From Carboxylicivirga marina (lineage in GTDB: Bacteria > Bacteroidota > Bacteroidia > Bacteroidales > Marinilabiliaceae), in contig NZ_JAENRR010000011.1 of assembly GCF_016612505.1 (NCBI RefSeq), forward strand, positions 1-64,000: a stretch of DNA of 64,000 nucleotides, in the 5' to 3' direction. Every line of letters begins with the position of its first letter. Position 1 is the first letter of the stretch. The position numbers and the translations under genes are program-made. The notes below the pieces were generated by a model. The model saw nothing but the letters and a program-made list of their open reading frames with translations. It did not search any database and had not been told where the DNA came from. Of this stretch, positions 7,418 to 16,813 are shown piece after piece.

Positions 7418-10400
7418 ATGTACAATATTTTTAAATTTATGAAAGTACTGTTTCTATTTCTATTTGTAGTGCTTGTTTGTCAAGATGCAAATAGTCAAAC
7501 TCCTAAATTGTCTATCAATCAGCATAATGCCACAATTAAGCAGGTTTTTAATGCAATTATGTCGCAAAGTGAGTATACTTTTCTTTACAGTGATGCGGAT
7601 ATAAATAAGCTAAGCACAGTTAGTGTAAATGCTGATGAAATATCTATAGACAAAATACTTGACATATGTCTTGCTAAAAGTAATTTATCTTATAAAATTC
7701 AAGATGAGGTAATCATCATTAGACCTGTAACGCAAGTTGAAGAGCCTCAAAAAATGGTAGCAATACGTGGACAGGTTTTGGATGATAGTGGATTGCCAAT
7801 ACCTGGGGTTAATATTATTTTAAAAGAACTAAATACGGGAACTGTCACAGATAACAATGGTAAATACGAAATGAATGTACCGGATGGAAAGGGAACTTTA
7901 GTGTTTTCATTCATTGGTTTTCAGAAACTCGAGGAAAAAATAAGAGGAAGGGATAAGGTGAATGTGAGTCTAAGTGTTTCAGTTAATGATATTGAAGGTG
8001 TAATTGTTACAGGTTATGGGAAAAGAAGTAAAGAAAGTTACACGGGAGCAGTAAGTTCATATAGTGGTTCAGACTTGGTTAAAGTTAGCAGTGCTAACAT
8101 CCTTAGTACTTTGCAGGCTTTGGATCCATCATTTGAAATGGTTGAAAACAATGAAATAGGATCTGATCCGAACATTATACCTGAATTTGAGATAAGAGGA
8201 GAAGCCAGTATTCCAGGCTTGGAAGATGAGTTTGATGGAAGCCCTAATATGCCAACATTTATATTGGATGGCTTCCAGGTTACTCCACAGGTAATATTTG
8301 ATATGGATCCTAACAGAGTGGAGTCCATTACCTTACTTAAAGATGCTTCTGCGACTGCAATTTATGGATCGAAAGGTGCTAACGGGGTGGTTGTAATCAC
8401 AACCAAGGCACCTGAAGCTGGAAAAATGAACGTTGATTATAAATACAGCTTAGCCCTTTCTGCTCCTGATCTGACCGATTACGATTTATTAAATGCAAGC
8501 GAAAAACTGCAACTGGAAAAAGAGGCCGGTTATTTTAATGGGACAAGTTTCATTGATGATATAGAGAAAGCTAAAGAGGAATATAACCGGAAATTAATGT
8601 TTGTTGAAAAAGGTTATGATACCTACTGGTTAGCAAAGCCCGTCCAAACTGCGATGAGCCATAAGCATTCGACTACACTTGGAGGCGGTAACGAAAGTTT
8701 ACGCTATGGTCTGATATTAACATATGAAGATAATAAAGGTGTTCTTAAAGGTTCAGGTCGGAATCGCTATGGTTTTGCCGTATCTCTTCAATACGTGCTT
8801 CAGAATTTTACTTTCAGAAACATATCATCCTACAGTAATGTTGTTTCAATGAATTCACCTTATGGTTCATTCAGTCAATATGCCCGAATAAATCCGTATT
8901 ACAGAGATAAAGATGACGAAGGAAACTATTTGTATGCTTTTGATCGTATTGGAGCAAACCAAAAGGTGTATAATCCTCTTTTTAATACAACTCTTAATAC
9001 TATTGATGAAAGGAAAATTAGGAACTTTAGCAATAATTTTAGCATTGACTGGCAAATTGGACAATCTTCAATAATCAGGGGTTCATTGGCTTTAAATCAG
9101 CAAACAAATAACCGTGATAAATTTTTACCTGGAGATCATACCTCCTTTGCCAATATGAAAGATTTTTCAAAAAGGGGAAGCTATATTGCAGGAAGTGGAG
9201 TGTCCTTTGGCTATCAGGGTAACCTAAGATATACTTTTTCAAAAACTATCGCTAATCATCTTTTCTACTTAAATTTGGGAGGTGAAATACAGGAAAATTC
9301 TAGTCAGGATTATTCAATCAAAGTAATAGGGTTTCCAAATGAAAAATTAGACGCCGTATTTTTTGGAAAGGAATATTCTGTTGGTAAACCTTCTGGAAGT
9401 GAATACAGCAGTAGAGCTCTTAGCTCCATAGGCATATTCAATTATGCTTATGATAGTCGTTACCTCTTTGATGTTTCTTACCGCATTGACGGTTCTTCTC
9501 GTTTTGGTGCAAATAGTCGTTGGGCACCATTTTGGTCCATTGGAGGAGGCTGGAATGTTCATAAAGAAACGTTTATGAAATCTCAAAGCGTTCTTAGCCG
9601 TTTAAAAATAAGAGGTTCTTATGGTATTACCGGATCTCAGAATTTTAATCCTTACCAGTCATTAACGACTTATCAATATTATGATGATACAAGATATCAC
9701 TATGGTTATGGTTCAACTTTACTTGGATTAGGAAATAAGAACCTTAGCTGGCAACAGACTGTACAGTCCAATGTAGGTATTGACGCTGATTTTTTTAACG
9801 GTCGTTTATCTTTGTCTGGCAATGTTTACAAGAAACTTTCCAAGGATGTGTTAACGCCTGTAACCCTTCCTACATCACTGGGGTTTAACACCTATCTTGA
9901 AAATTTGGGACAGATAGAAAATAAGGGCTTTGATGCAAAGGTTACGCTGGTATTAATAAAAAACACCTCGTCCAATGTCAATTGGACGCTTAATTTCTCA
10001 GCCGTCAGAAATATCAATACATTAAAGAAATTATCCAATAGCCTGAAGTCTATTAATGAATCAAACGATAAAATACTGGATGGTCCGGATAGGGATGAAA
10101 ACTATAACCCGATTGAAGTAAATAGGCCAATAGTCAGATATATTGAAGGAGAATCTGCCAATACCATCTGGGCAGTTCGTTCATTAGGGATTGATCCAAT
10201 CACTGGAAAGGAAGTTTATCTGACAAAGGATAAGCAACTTACGAATATCTGGAATTCCAAAGATCAAGTGCCTGTTGGAACGTCTGATGCAATTTTGCGA
10301 GGAAATTTTGGAACCAGGCTGAAGGTGAAAAGATTGGAATTAAGATCAATATTCAGCTATAGACTAGGAGGCCAACAATATAATTCTACGCTTGTAAGTA

Positions 10401-10738
10401 GAGTTGAAAATGCTGATAAACGTTACAATGTTGACCGACGGGTGTTTGAGGAAAGGTGGAAAAAACCTGGTGATATTACCTTTTTCAAAAATGTAGCTGA
10501 CCATTCACAAACAAAACCAACATCTCGATTTGTTGAAGATTATAGTTTTATCAATATAACATCTTTGTCATTTTCATATGATTTGACTTATCCAGCCATT
10601 AAAAAGATAGGGGTTAAATACATGGATCTTACCTTCTTTATGAACGATCTTCTCCGCATCTCCACAATAAAAATGGAGAGAGGACTAAACTACCCATTTG
10701 CACGATCTGCAACGTTTTCAGTACGTTTAAAAATGTAA
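7418..10738 (+). CDS. SusC/RagA-type TonB-linked outer-membrane transporter with STN domain
   Basis: An 1106-residue outer-membrane receptor. In order: signal peptide (about 1-27), STN signalling domain (about 30-105, binding FecR), carboxypeptidase-regulatory-like beta domain (about 115-190; GQVLDDSGLPIPGVNI), the SusC-type linker GVIVTGYGKR, plug domain with the family motif LKDASATAIYGSKGANGVVV (about 305-325), then a 22-strand barrel to the C-terminus ending in VRLKM. It pairs with the SusD lipoprotein 17 bp downstream to import a large nutrient. The STN domain marks it as a regulated transducer, consistent with the ECF/FecR genes in front. The substrate is not encoded in the sequence; the proteases and lack of glycan enzymes nearby favour peptides. 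Confidence 0.96.
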   Translation: MYNIFKFMKVLFLFLFVVLVCQDANSQTPKLSINQHNATIKQVFNAIMSQSEYTFLYSDADINKLSTVSVNADEISIDKILDICLAKSNLSYKIQDEVIIIRPVTQVEEPQKMVAIRGQVLDDSGLPIPGVNIILKELNTGTVTDNNGKYEMNVPDGKGTLVFSFIGFQKLEEKIRGRDKVNVSLSVSVNDIEGVIVTGYGKRSKESYTGAVSSYSGSDLVKVSSANILSTLQALDPSFEMVENNEIGSDPNIIPEFEIRGEASIPGLEDEFDGSPNMPTFILDGFQVTPQVIFDMDPNRVESITLLKDASATAIYGSKGANGVVVITTKAPEAGKMNVDYKYSLALSAPDLTDYDLLNASEKLQLEKEAGYFNGTSFIDDIEKAKEEYNRKLMFVEKGYDTYWLAKPVQTAMSHKHSTTLGGGNESLRYGLILTYEDNKGVLKGSGRNRYGFAVSLQYVLQNFTFRNISSYSNVVSMNSPYGSFSQYARINPYYRDKDDEGNYLYAFDRIGANQKVYNPLFNTTLNTIDERKIRNFSNNFSIDWQIGQSSIIRGSLALNQQTNNRDKFLPGDHTSFANMKDFSKRGSYIAGSGVSFGYQGNLRYTFSKTIANHLFYLNLGGEIQENSSQDYSIKVIGFPNEKLDAVFFGKEYSVGKPSGSEYSSRALSSIGIFNYAYDSRYLFDVSYRIDGSSRFGANSRWAPFWSIGGGWNVHKETFMKSQSVLSRLKIRGSYGITGSQNFNPYQSLTTYQYYDDTRYHYGYGSTLLGLGNKNLSWQQTVQSNVGIDADFFNGRLSLSGNVYKKLSKDVLTPVTLPTSLGFNTYLENLGQIENKGFDAKVTLVLIKNTSSNVNWTLNFSAVRNINTLKKLSNSLKSINESNDKILDGPDRDENYNPIEVNRPIVRYIEGESANTIWAVRSLGIDPITGKEVYLTKDKQLTNIWNSKDQVPVGTSDAILRGNFGTRLKVKRLELRSIFSYRLGGQQYNSTLVSRVENADKRYNVDRRVFEERWKKPGDITFFKNVADHSQTKPTSRFVEDYSFINITSLSFSYDLTYPAIKKIGVKYMDLTFFMNDLLRISTIKMERGLNYPFARSATFSVRLKM

Positions 10739-10755
10739 ACTTTAAAAGACAGATT

Positions 10756-12195
10756 ATGAAATATATAAGTTATATAACGATGGTTGTTTTGCTTAGTGCC
10801 CTGTTTTCATCTTGTGAAAGCTGGCTTGATATTATGCCCAAGTCTCGAGTGCGAGCAGAAGAACTATTTGAAACAGAGTCCGGTTTTAGGGAAGCACTCT
10901 TTGGAATTTATACATCTGCATCGCAACGAACGCTTTATGGCGAAAATTTGACCATGAGTTTTCTTGATGTATTAGCTCAGAATTATGTCATCAATCATAA
11001 TGAGGATGCCTTTTATTATGAATCCATTTATGACTATAATGAGCAAAACGTTGAAAATAGAATCGCTTCAATATGGGCTGGCATGTATAATGTGATTGCA
11101 AATTGTAATAGTTTATTGAATGCATTAGACGGCAAAGAAAAGCTATTTAAGGATCATAATTATAGTTTCTTTTTGGCCGAGACAAAGGCTCTCAGAGCGT
11201 TTCTGCATTTTGACTTATTGCGCTTATATGCTCCTTCTGCAAATGTCATAGGCGATCAGCCAGCTATCCCTTTTGTTGATCAATTGACCAATGTTCCCTT
11301 TCCTCAGTTGTCAGCTAATGAGGTCTTAGAAAGAATTATATCAGAATTGTTAGTGGCCAGAGGATTGTTGGCAGATATTGATCCTATAGGTCCTAGATAT
11401 ACAGAATACAGTGAGGAAGAGGTTGCCATTGAAGATGTCGTTTATGATAAGGGATTTCTGCTCCACAGAAAGAATAGGTTAAATTATTATGCAATAACAG
11501 GACTGCTCGCAAGGGTTTATTTATACAAAGGAGATAAAAACGCTGCTGCAAAAATGGCCGTTGAGGTGATTGATTCACAAAAATTTAATTTTCAAACCGT
11601 ATATGATGATGATGGGGAAAATAATAATTTGGATATCAGTGAAATTAGAGATCAGATCTTCTATGAAGAAATAATTTTTGGTTTGTATAATGATAAGCTG
11701 GGTGAAATGAGCCGATGGCTGTTTGCCACTGACGGTGGACTTTTCATACCACCCGAGAGACTGAAAATGTATTTCGAGATTCCAAGCTATGGAACAATTG
11801 ATGAAAGGTACCGATATCAATTTGAAATACCTAACAGTGCCACTGTTGAAGTTCTTGCTAAATATGGCAATAGGGATCGGACAATTCCGCTTATTCGCCT
11901 GGCTGAAATGTATTATATAGCAGCAGAGTGCGCTGATAGCAACGAAGAAGCATTGGACATGCTAAATACCGTTCGTAAGAGCAGAGGGTACGAAGACTTA
12001 TCAGCCAGTACAGACTTTAATGCCGAATTGCAGAAAGAATATCGAAAAGAATTTATAGGAGAAGGGCAACTCTTTTATTTTTTCAAAAGAAGGAATGCTA
12101 CAGTTATTCCATATTCTTCCATTACTGGTTCTGATAAAGTTTATGTATTGCCTATACCATCAATTGAAAAGGAATTTGGAAACATTAACGACTAA
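10756..12195 (+). CDS. RagB/SusD family nutrient-binding lipoprotein
   Basis: A 479-residue SusD homologue. A lipoprotein signal peptide ends in LFSSC (Cys at about residue 20), followed by the typical WLDIMPKSRVRAEELF start, the TPR-rich body with ETKALRAFLHFDLLRLYAP (about 135-155), the RLAEMYYIAAECA helix (about 375) and a C-terminal lid with KEYRKEFIGEGQLFYFFKRR. SusD proteins sit at the cell surface and close over the SusC barrel. Translational coupling is likely at both ends (17 bp after susC, 3 bp before the DUF4843 gene). Confidence 0.95.
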   Translation: MKYISYITMVVLLSALFSSCESWLDIMPKSRVRAEELFETESGFREALFGIYTSASQRTLYGENLTMSFLDVLAQNYVINHNEDAFYYESIYDYNEQNVENRIASIWAGMYNVIANCNSLLNALDGKEKLFKDHNYSFFLAETKALRAFLHFDLLRLYAPSANVIGDQPAIPFVDQLTNVPFPQLSANEVLERIISELLVARGLLADIDPIGPRYTEYSEEEVAIEDVVYDKGFLLHRKNRLNYYAITGLLARVYLYKGDKNAAAKMAVEVIDSQKFNFQTVYDDDGENNNLDISEIRDQIFYEEIIFGLYNDKLGEMSRWLFATDGGLFIPPERLKMYFEIPSYGTIDERYRYQFEIPNSATVEVLAKYGNRDRTIPLIRLAEMYYIAAECADSNEEALDMLNTVRKSRGYEDLSASTDFNAELQKEYRKEFIGEGQLFYFFKRRNATVIPYSSITGSDKVYVLPIPSIEKEFGNIND

Positions 12196-12198
12196 ATT

Positions 12199-12906
12199 AT
12201 GAAGATACTATTTAAATATTTGCCGGCGTTTGCTTTTATCATTTTTTGTGCCTGTCAGGAGAGCGAGCGCATGCTATTTAATTCTCAAGCAGCCATTTAT
12301 TTCAACGTATCTGACAACCCTGGAGAGGAAGAGTCCGATAGCCTCATTTATTCTTTTGCAAAGGGGTTTAAACAATCGGATACTGTACATGTGAATGTGA
12401 AAATAATTGGAGAGACGACAAATTATGATCGCTATTTTAAAGTTTCTGTTGACGAATCGCTGACAACAGCAGTAGAAGGTGTTGATTTTAATGAATTGGC
12501 AGGTCAGTATAAACTGCCGGCTAATTCATTTACTGGTTTTGTGTCTTTGGTTTTAAATAACAGTTTAAAACTACAGGAACAATCTGTGTGTGTTGGACTA
12601 CGTGTAGAGGAATCGGTTGATTTCAAAATTGGTTTGCAAGAGAAACTTACGGCACGAATTATTTTCTCAGATTTCCTGATGAAATCTCCCATATGGGATA
12701 TATGGTTAAAATATTATTTTGGCACATACAGTCGGGTGAAGCACCGGGTTTTTTTGGAGCTTTTTAACATTGATGTGCCTCAATCTATGAGTGAAATGAC
12801 AGAAGATGGTTTGTGGAGAAGTTATGGAACTATACTTAATAATTATTTTAAAGAGAACTATCCGGTATATGATGAAAAAGGATCAGTCATTGAACCTTGG
12901 CAATAA
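12199..12906 (+). CDS. DUF4843 domain lipoprotein
   Basis: A 235-residue lipoprotein: signal peptide with FCAC (Cys about residue 19), then a Calx-beta-like fold typical of DUF4843 (FNSQAAIYFN near residue 30, TTAVEGVDFN near 93, VCVGLRVEES near 132). The family is encoded after SusCD in loci that also hold PKD-like and TlpA-like proteins. The role is probably surface binding of the substrate or assembly of the SusCD complex; this is inferred only from context. It starts 3 bp after susD. Confidence 0.85.
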   Translation: MKILFKYLPAFAFIIFCACQESERMLFNSQAAIYFNVSDNPGEEESDSLIYSFAKGFKQSDTVHVNVKIIGETTNYDRYFKVSVDESLTTAVEGVDFNELAGQYKLPANSFTGFVSLVLNNSLKLQEQSVCVGLRVEESVDFKIGLQEKLTARIIFSDFLMKSPIWDIWLKYYFGTYSRVKHRVFLELFNIDVPQSMSEMTEDGLWRSYGTILNNYFKENYPVYDEKGSVIEPWQ

Positions 12907-12917
12907 CGATAATATTG

Positions 12918-14360
12918 ATGAAAGCTATGAGAAGATCTAATTACTTTGCTTTATGGATTATTAGTTTAACGATTATTCTACATTCGTGTTACGACGATTT
13001 GGGGAATTACGATTATATGGAACTGAATGATATAAGCCTTTCTGGTATAGATAGTTTATACGTTGTAAAGCAGTTTGATACTTTGTCTATCACTCCTTTT
13101 ATTTCTCAAAAGATCGAGGCTGACGAAAGTAAGCTAGAATATTTTTGGCATATGTATCCTGAGAATCGTATTAATTATTCAGATACATTGTCATTTGATA
13201 GAGACATGGAAAAAATCATTGGCTCCCCACCTGGGTTGTATATGGCTGCTTTTGAGGTTACGGATTCAGAGACAGGTGTTTTTTATAAGCATGAATTTTT
13301 TATTAAAGTGATCAGTAATTACTCTGATGGCTTGATGATTCTAAGTAATATAGATGAGCTCGCTAATGTCACTTTCATCAATACTGCCGGAGACCTATTT
13401 CATGATTTGTATTTTAAAGTAAATGGAAGCTATGCAGGTCGAAATCCAACAGCACTTGGTCATGGTCATTTTCATGACCGATCAGATAACGGAGTTATTA
13501 TGATCTTATGTAATGATGAAGTAGGTGGAGTAGTCACTGAACCAATAGGATTCATGCATATAGGTGAATATTCAGATTTATTTTGGATTCCTCCTTCAGA
13601 ATCGAAACCAATGGCATATTATTCTTTTGGAAGTTTTTATGATGATGCAGTCATAGATAATGGTCAGTTATACTTCAGAACCTGGTTTAGTATGCCTCCT
13701 GTACGTTATCAAGCACCACAAACACAAGAGACCAAACTTTACCCAGCTATATTTAAAGGAGGCTGGTCTGGATTGGTTGTTTACGACAATGCAAATGAGC
13801 GATTTATGGCCAAAGGAATGAATTATGCGAATGTTGTTCCAGAAAAAACTGGTGCTTTTAATCCGGCCGACGTCGGAATGCAGATGATTTATGGAGGTAA
13901 AGGGTATAAGGGGCTTGGTTATGGCGTTTTCTACGATGATAATTTAAGCGAATATTATATTTTGAGTTATACATTGTCAACATCATCCGTTACTCCGGGG
14001 CAAAAAACATTGTTATCTAAGGGTTCAGGAATAGATCAGGCCACTGCTTTTGCAGTTTATACACAATCCCCTTTGCTTTATTTTGCAGTCGATAATATCC
14101 TTTACTATTGGGATCAATCAAAAAGGGAAATCATTGCAGGCTATACCTTTGATGAATCATTGTCAATTGATTACCTGGAATTCGACGTTTATAATTCAAA
14201 CCTTTTGTATGTAGGTACCAGTGATTCAAATTCAGTTTCGAAAAAACAAGGCAACCTGCACTATTTATCTGTTTCTTTTGACGGTGCAACAATCCTGACG
14301 AAAACATATCCTAATGTAGGTGGAAAAATTGTAGATGTAATGGACAAAAGACCATTGTAA
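12918..14360 (+). CDS. PKD-like family surface lipoprotein
   Basis: A 480-residue lipoprotein of the PKD-like family that accompanies DUF4843 in SusCD loci. The signal peptide ends in ILHSC (Cys at residue 24 from ATG 12918), followed by YDDLGNYDYMELNDI, the typical start of the mature protein. An N-terminal Ig/PKD-like part (about 35-135) precedes what looks like a beta-propeller (about 140-475) with repeated aromatic/Gly blades. An in-frame TTG at 12897 would extend it into the DUF4843 gene, but the ATG gives a cleaner signal peptide. It probably binds substrate at the surface; the ligand is unknown. Confidence 0.85.
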   Translation: MKAMRRSNYFALWIISLTIILHSCYDDLGNYDYMELNDISLSGIDSLYVVKQFDTLSITPFISQKIEADESKLEYFWHMYPENRINYSDTLSFDRDMEKIIGSPPGLYMAAFEVTDSETGVFYKHEFFIKVISNYSDGLMILSNIDELANVTFINTAGDLFHDLYFKVNGSYAGRNPTALGHGHFHDRSDNGVIMILCNDEVGGVVTEPIGFMHIGEYSDLFWIPPSESKPMAYYSFGSFYDDAVIDNGQLYFRTWFSMPPVRYQAPQTQETKLYPAIFKGGWSGLVVYDNANERFMAKGMNYANVVPEKTGAFNPADVGMQMIYGGKGYKGLGYGVFYDDNLSEYYILSYTLSTSSVTPGQKTLLSKGSGIDQATAFAVYTQSPLLYFAVDNILYYWDQSKREIIAGYTFDESLSIDYLEFDVYNSNLLYVGTSDSNSVSKKQGNLHYLSVSFDGATILTKTYPNVGGKIVDVMDKRPL

Positions 14361-14396
14361 GTGAATAATAAAGAGAAATGCTAAAATAAATGATAT

Positions 14397-15809
14397 ATGA
14401 ATAATAACTTATCTAAATTAATACTAGGTCTTTTGACCATTGGATTCCTACTTGCTTCATGCACAAAAAAAAATGAATATGCATCAATAAAAGGAGTTTA
14501 CAAAGGAATTCCTGAGGGAAAGGAAATTCACCTTAGCAAAGTGGCTCATGGCCAGCTTGAAAAAATTGCCGTTACTTCACTTGGAGCAGATGGACGGTTT
14601 GGATTTACATATTCTGTGGATGAGCCGGCGTTATATGTGACTAATATAGTGTGGAAAAAAAGTCAAAAAACTATTAACAGAGATCATAATCTCACTCGCT
14701 TTTACCTCGCGAACGGTGATGAATTAAATATTAATTTATGGGATGATAAATACGAATTAATACAGACTAATACAGCAGCCAATAAGTTATTAACCGAATG
14801 GAATAACCAGGTCGATAGTCTTTATACATTCTCACATGGCTTCGCCTATACCAGGGCTGATTACCAGGAGTTTTTTCCGTTAATTGAGAATTTTGAAGCT
14901 GAAATGATTTCATTTCAGGGGAAAATAAAAACAAGTGATAAGCATTTTAATGAACTGTTGAAATTATTGGTTGAAACAGACCTGAGTTATTCATGTCTAA
15001 ATTTTTTGTTTACTCCAAGACCAAAACATGCTGATCGAGCTGATTATCCAGAGTTCTACGATAAAATTATTGAGATGTATAATCCTAAATCGGATCTGTT
15101 GCTTCATCTGCCAATTGGAAGTGCATACATGCATATTTTTAATATGTTTGCTCAAACTTCATTATCATCCATTCCTTCAACAGTCAATAAGCGTTTTGAT
15201 ATTTTTTCCGAACGGTTTGGTACCGACTTGTTAAAAGGATACTATGCTCTGTACAATCTTCATAGTTTCAAAACTTATGATTCCGAATTTTTAACGTACA
15301 GAAAGAAGGTTGAGCCATTTTTAGTATCTGATTACCTCAAGCAAAAGATGCAGGATTATGAAATCTCAATTCGTAAATTTGAACGTGGAGCGCTGGCTTT
15401 CGATTTTACAGGATATGATATGACCAATCAGGCGGTTAAATTATCAGATTTTAAAGACCAGATTGTATATGTTGATATTTGGGCCACTTGGTGCAAGCCA
15501 TGTACCGACCAGATTCCTTATCTCAAAAAACTTGAGAAAAAATTTCAGGGTAAGCCAATTACTTTTCTTAGCCTCTCATTAGATGATCTAAGAGATAGAA
15601 AGAAATGGGAAGAATTTGTAGAATCAAAAGAGCTTGGTGGAATTCAGCTAATGAGTGACAAAGGTTTTGATTCTGATATAGCGAAAGCCTATAGTATTAC
15701 ATCAATACCCCGATTCTTACTGATTGACAAACAAGGTAAGATTATTTCTTCTAATGCAGTAAGACCTTCTGAAGAAAATACAGAAGCCTTGCTTAACTCA
15801 TTACTATAA
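14397..15809 (+). CDS. TlpA-like thioredoxin-fold lipoprotein, copy 1 (WCKPC)
   Basis: A 470-residue lipoprotein (lipobox LLASC, Cys-22) with an N-terminal beta domain of the DUF4369 kind (about 28-115), a helical middle (about 120-310) and a C-terminal TlpA/AhpC-TSA thioredoxin fold (about 325-470). The active site is W365-C-K-P-C369, preceded by YVDIWAT, with the cis-Pro loop SIPRFLLID. Such proteins are thiol-disulfide reductases of the periplasm or surface. The gene is followed 45 bp later by a trypsin-fold protease with a Cys nucleophile. It is a clear paralogue of the gene at 16814, with full-length similarity, so the TlpA-protease pair was duplicated in tandem. Confidence 0.9.
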   Translation: MNNNLSKLILGLLTIGFLLASCTKKNEYASIKGVYKGIPEGKEIHLSKVAHGQLEKIAVTSLGADGRFGFTYSVDEPALYVTNIVWKKSQKTINRDHNLTRFYLANGDELNINLWDDKYELIQTNTAANKLLTEWNNQVDSLYTFSHGFAYTRADYQEFFPLIENFEAEMISFQGKIKTSDKHFNELLKLLVETDLSYSCLNFLFTPRPKHADRADYPEFYDKIIEMYNPKSDLLLHLPIGSAYMHIFNMFAQTSLSSIPSTVNKRFDIFSERFGTDLLKGYYALYNLHSFKTYDSEFLTYRKKVEPFLVSDYLKQKMQDYEISIRKFERGALAFDFTGYDMTNQAVKLSDFKDQIVYVDIWATWCKPCTDQIPYLKKLEKKFQGKPITFLSLSLDDLRDRKKWEEFVESKELGGIQLMSDKGFDSDIAKAYSITSIPRFLLIDKQGKIISSNAVRPSEENTEALLNSLL

Positions 15810-15854
15810 CCTTGATGATAATTATTTATAGGCCTTTAATATAATTCTGTGTTG

Positions 15855-16769
15855 ATGACATATTTAAAAATAAAGTTTATTCTTTTCTCTTTGGTATTAA
15901 TGCTTGTTGTAGTTGGATGTCTGTCGAGAGCAACAAAGGAGCAGCCAAATGAAGTAAACAGAGTTTCTGAAGAAACATCTGCACCGGTGGATGATTATGA
16001 AGTGTTTAAAAAGTTTCTGGATAAAGCGTCTGGTTACTATGAAAAAAACGGAGGAATTACTTCAGATGTTTTAAAGAAGCAAATGCTGTCAGGCGATTGT
16101 AATATTAAACTTTTTAGTTCTGGTCAAAGGGATGTTCCTTTTAGCTTTTATAACCATACTAAGGAGCACGTACTTATTCAAGGAAATCTTTATAAATGTG
16201 ATCATTGTCCTGATTTTCACCTAAGAATAGAAACTGCCTTTCCTATTACAGAGGATGGTTTGTGTGTATCCAACTATCATGTATTTAAGTCATACGATCC
16301 CTCAAAGCCAAATGATTACATTACTTCTTTTGTAATGGATTTCAAGGGGGAAGTTTATCCGGTGACCGAAATTATCGCAGCCAGTAAACAAGATGATTTG
16401 TGTATATTTAAGATAGAGTGTCCGCCTTCAAATTTTAAACCCTTGAAGTTAGGAGCTGATCTTCGCACCGGGGATGAAGTACAGTTAATTAGTCATCCCG
16501 ACAGGCGATTTTTTAGATTAAGTAAAGGACATATTACGCGTAAGTACCTCAAAGCTGGAACATCTAAAATCAGGCAGAGTATTTCAGCAGATATAGGTAC
16601 AGGATCATGTGGCGCGCCTGTATTTGATATTGAAGGCAAAGTTGCCGGGATTGTCACAGGAACAGAAAATGTCTATTATTTGCCGGGTAACAAGGGCTAT
16701 CAAATGACGGTTAAAGAAATTGTTCCTGTTAGCCAATTGTTGAAACTAATCAATACACCGTCAAATTAA
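15855..16769 (+). CDS. Trypsin-fold protease lipoprotein with Cys in the nucleophile position
   Basis: A 304-residue lipoprotein (lipobox VVVGC, Cys-18) with a chymotrypsin/HtrA-like (trypsin_2) domain at about 95-290. Triad positions: His142 in SNYHVF, Asp181 in QDDLCIF, and the GxSGxP loop, which reads GTGSCGAPVF with Cys252 (codon TGT at 16608) where the catalytic Ser is expected. Its paralogue at 18353 has Ser (AGT) there. A CxxCP motif (KCDHCPDF) precedes the His and is shared by both copies. An S1-fold enzyme with Cys nucleophile is known from viral 3C proteases; here it may be a true cysteine protease or a catalytically altered binder. ATG 15855 was preferred over upstream GTG/TTG. Confidence 0.85.
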   Translation: MTYLKIKFILFSLVLMLVVVGCLSRATKEQPNEVNRVSEETSAPVDDYEVFKKFLDKASGYYEKNGGITSDVLKKQMLSGDCNIKLFSSGQRDVPFSFYNHTKEHVLIQGNLYKCDHCPDFHLRIETAFPITEDGLCVSNYHVFKSYDPSKPNDYITSFVMDFKGEVYPVTEIIAASKQDDLCIFKIECPPSNFKPLKLGADLRTGDEVQLISHPDRRFFRLSKGHITRKYLKAGTSKIRQSISADIGTGSCGAPVFDIEGKVAGIVTGTENVYYLPGNKGYQMTVKEIVPVSQLLKLINTPSN

Positions 16770-16813
16770 TTAGCAGATAATTTCTGATAACTCAAGATAA
16801 AACAGATAATATT

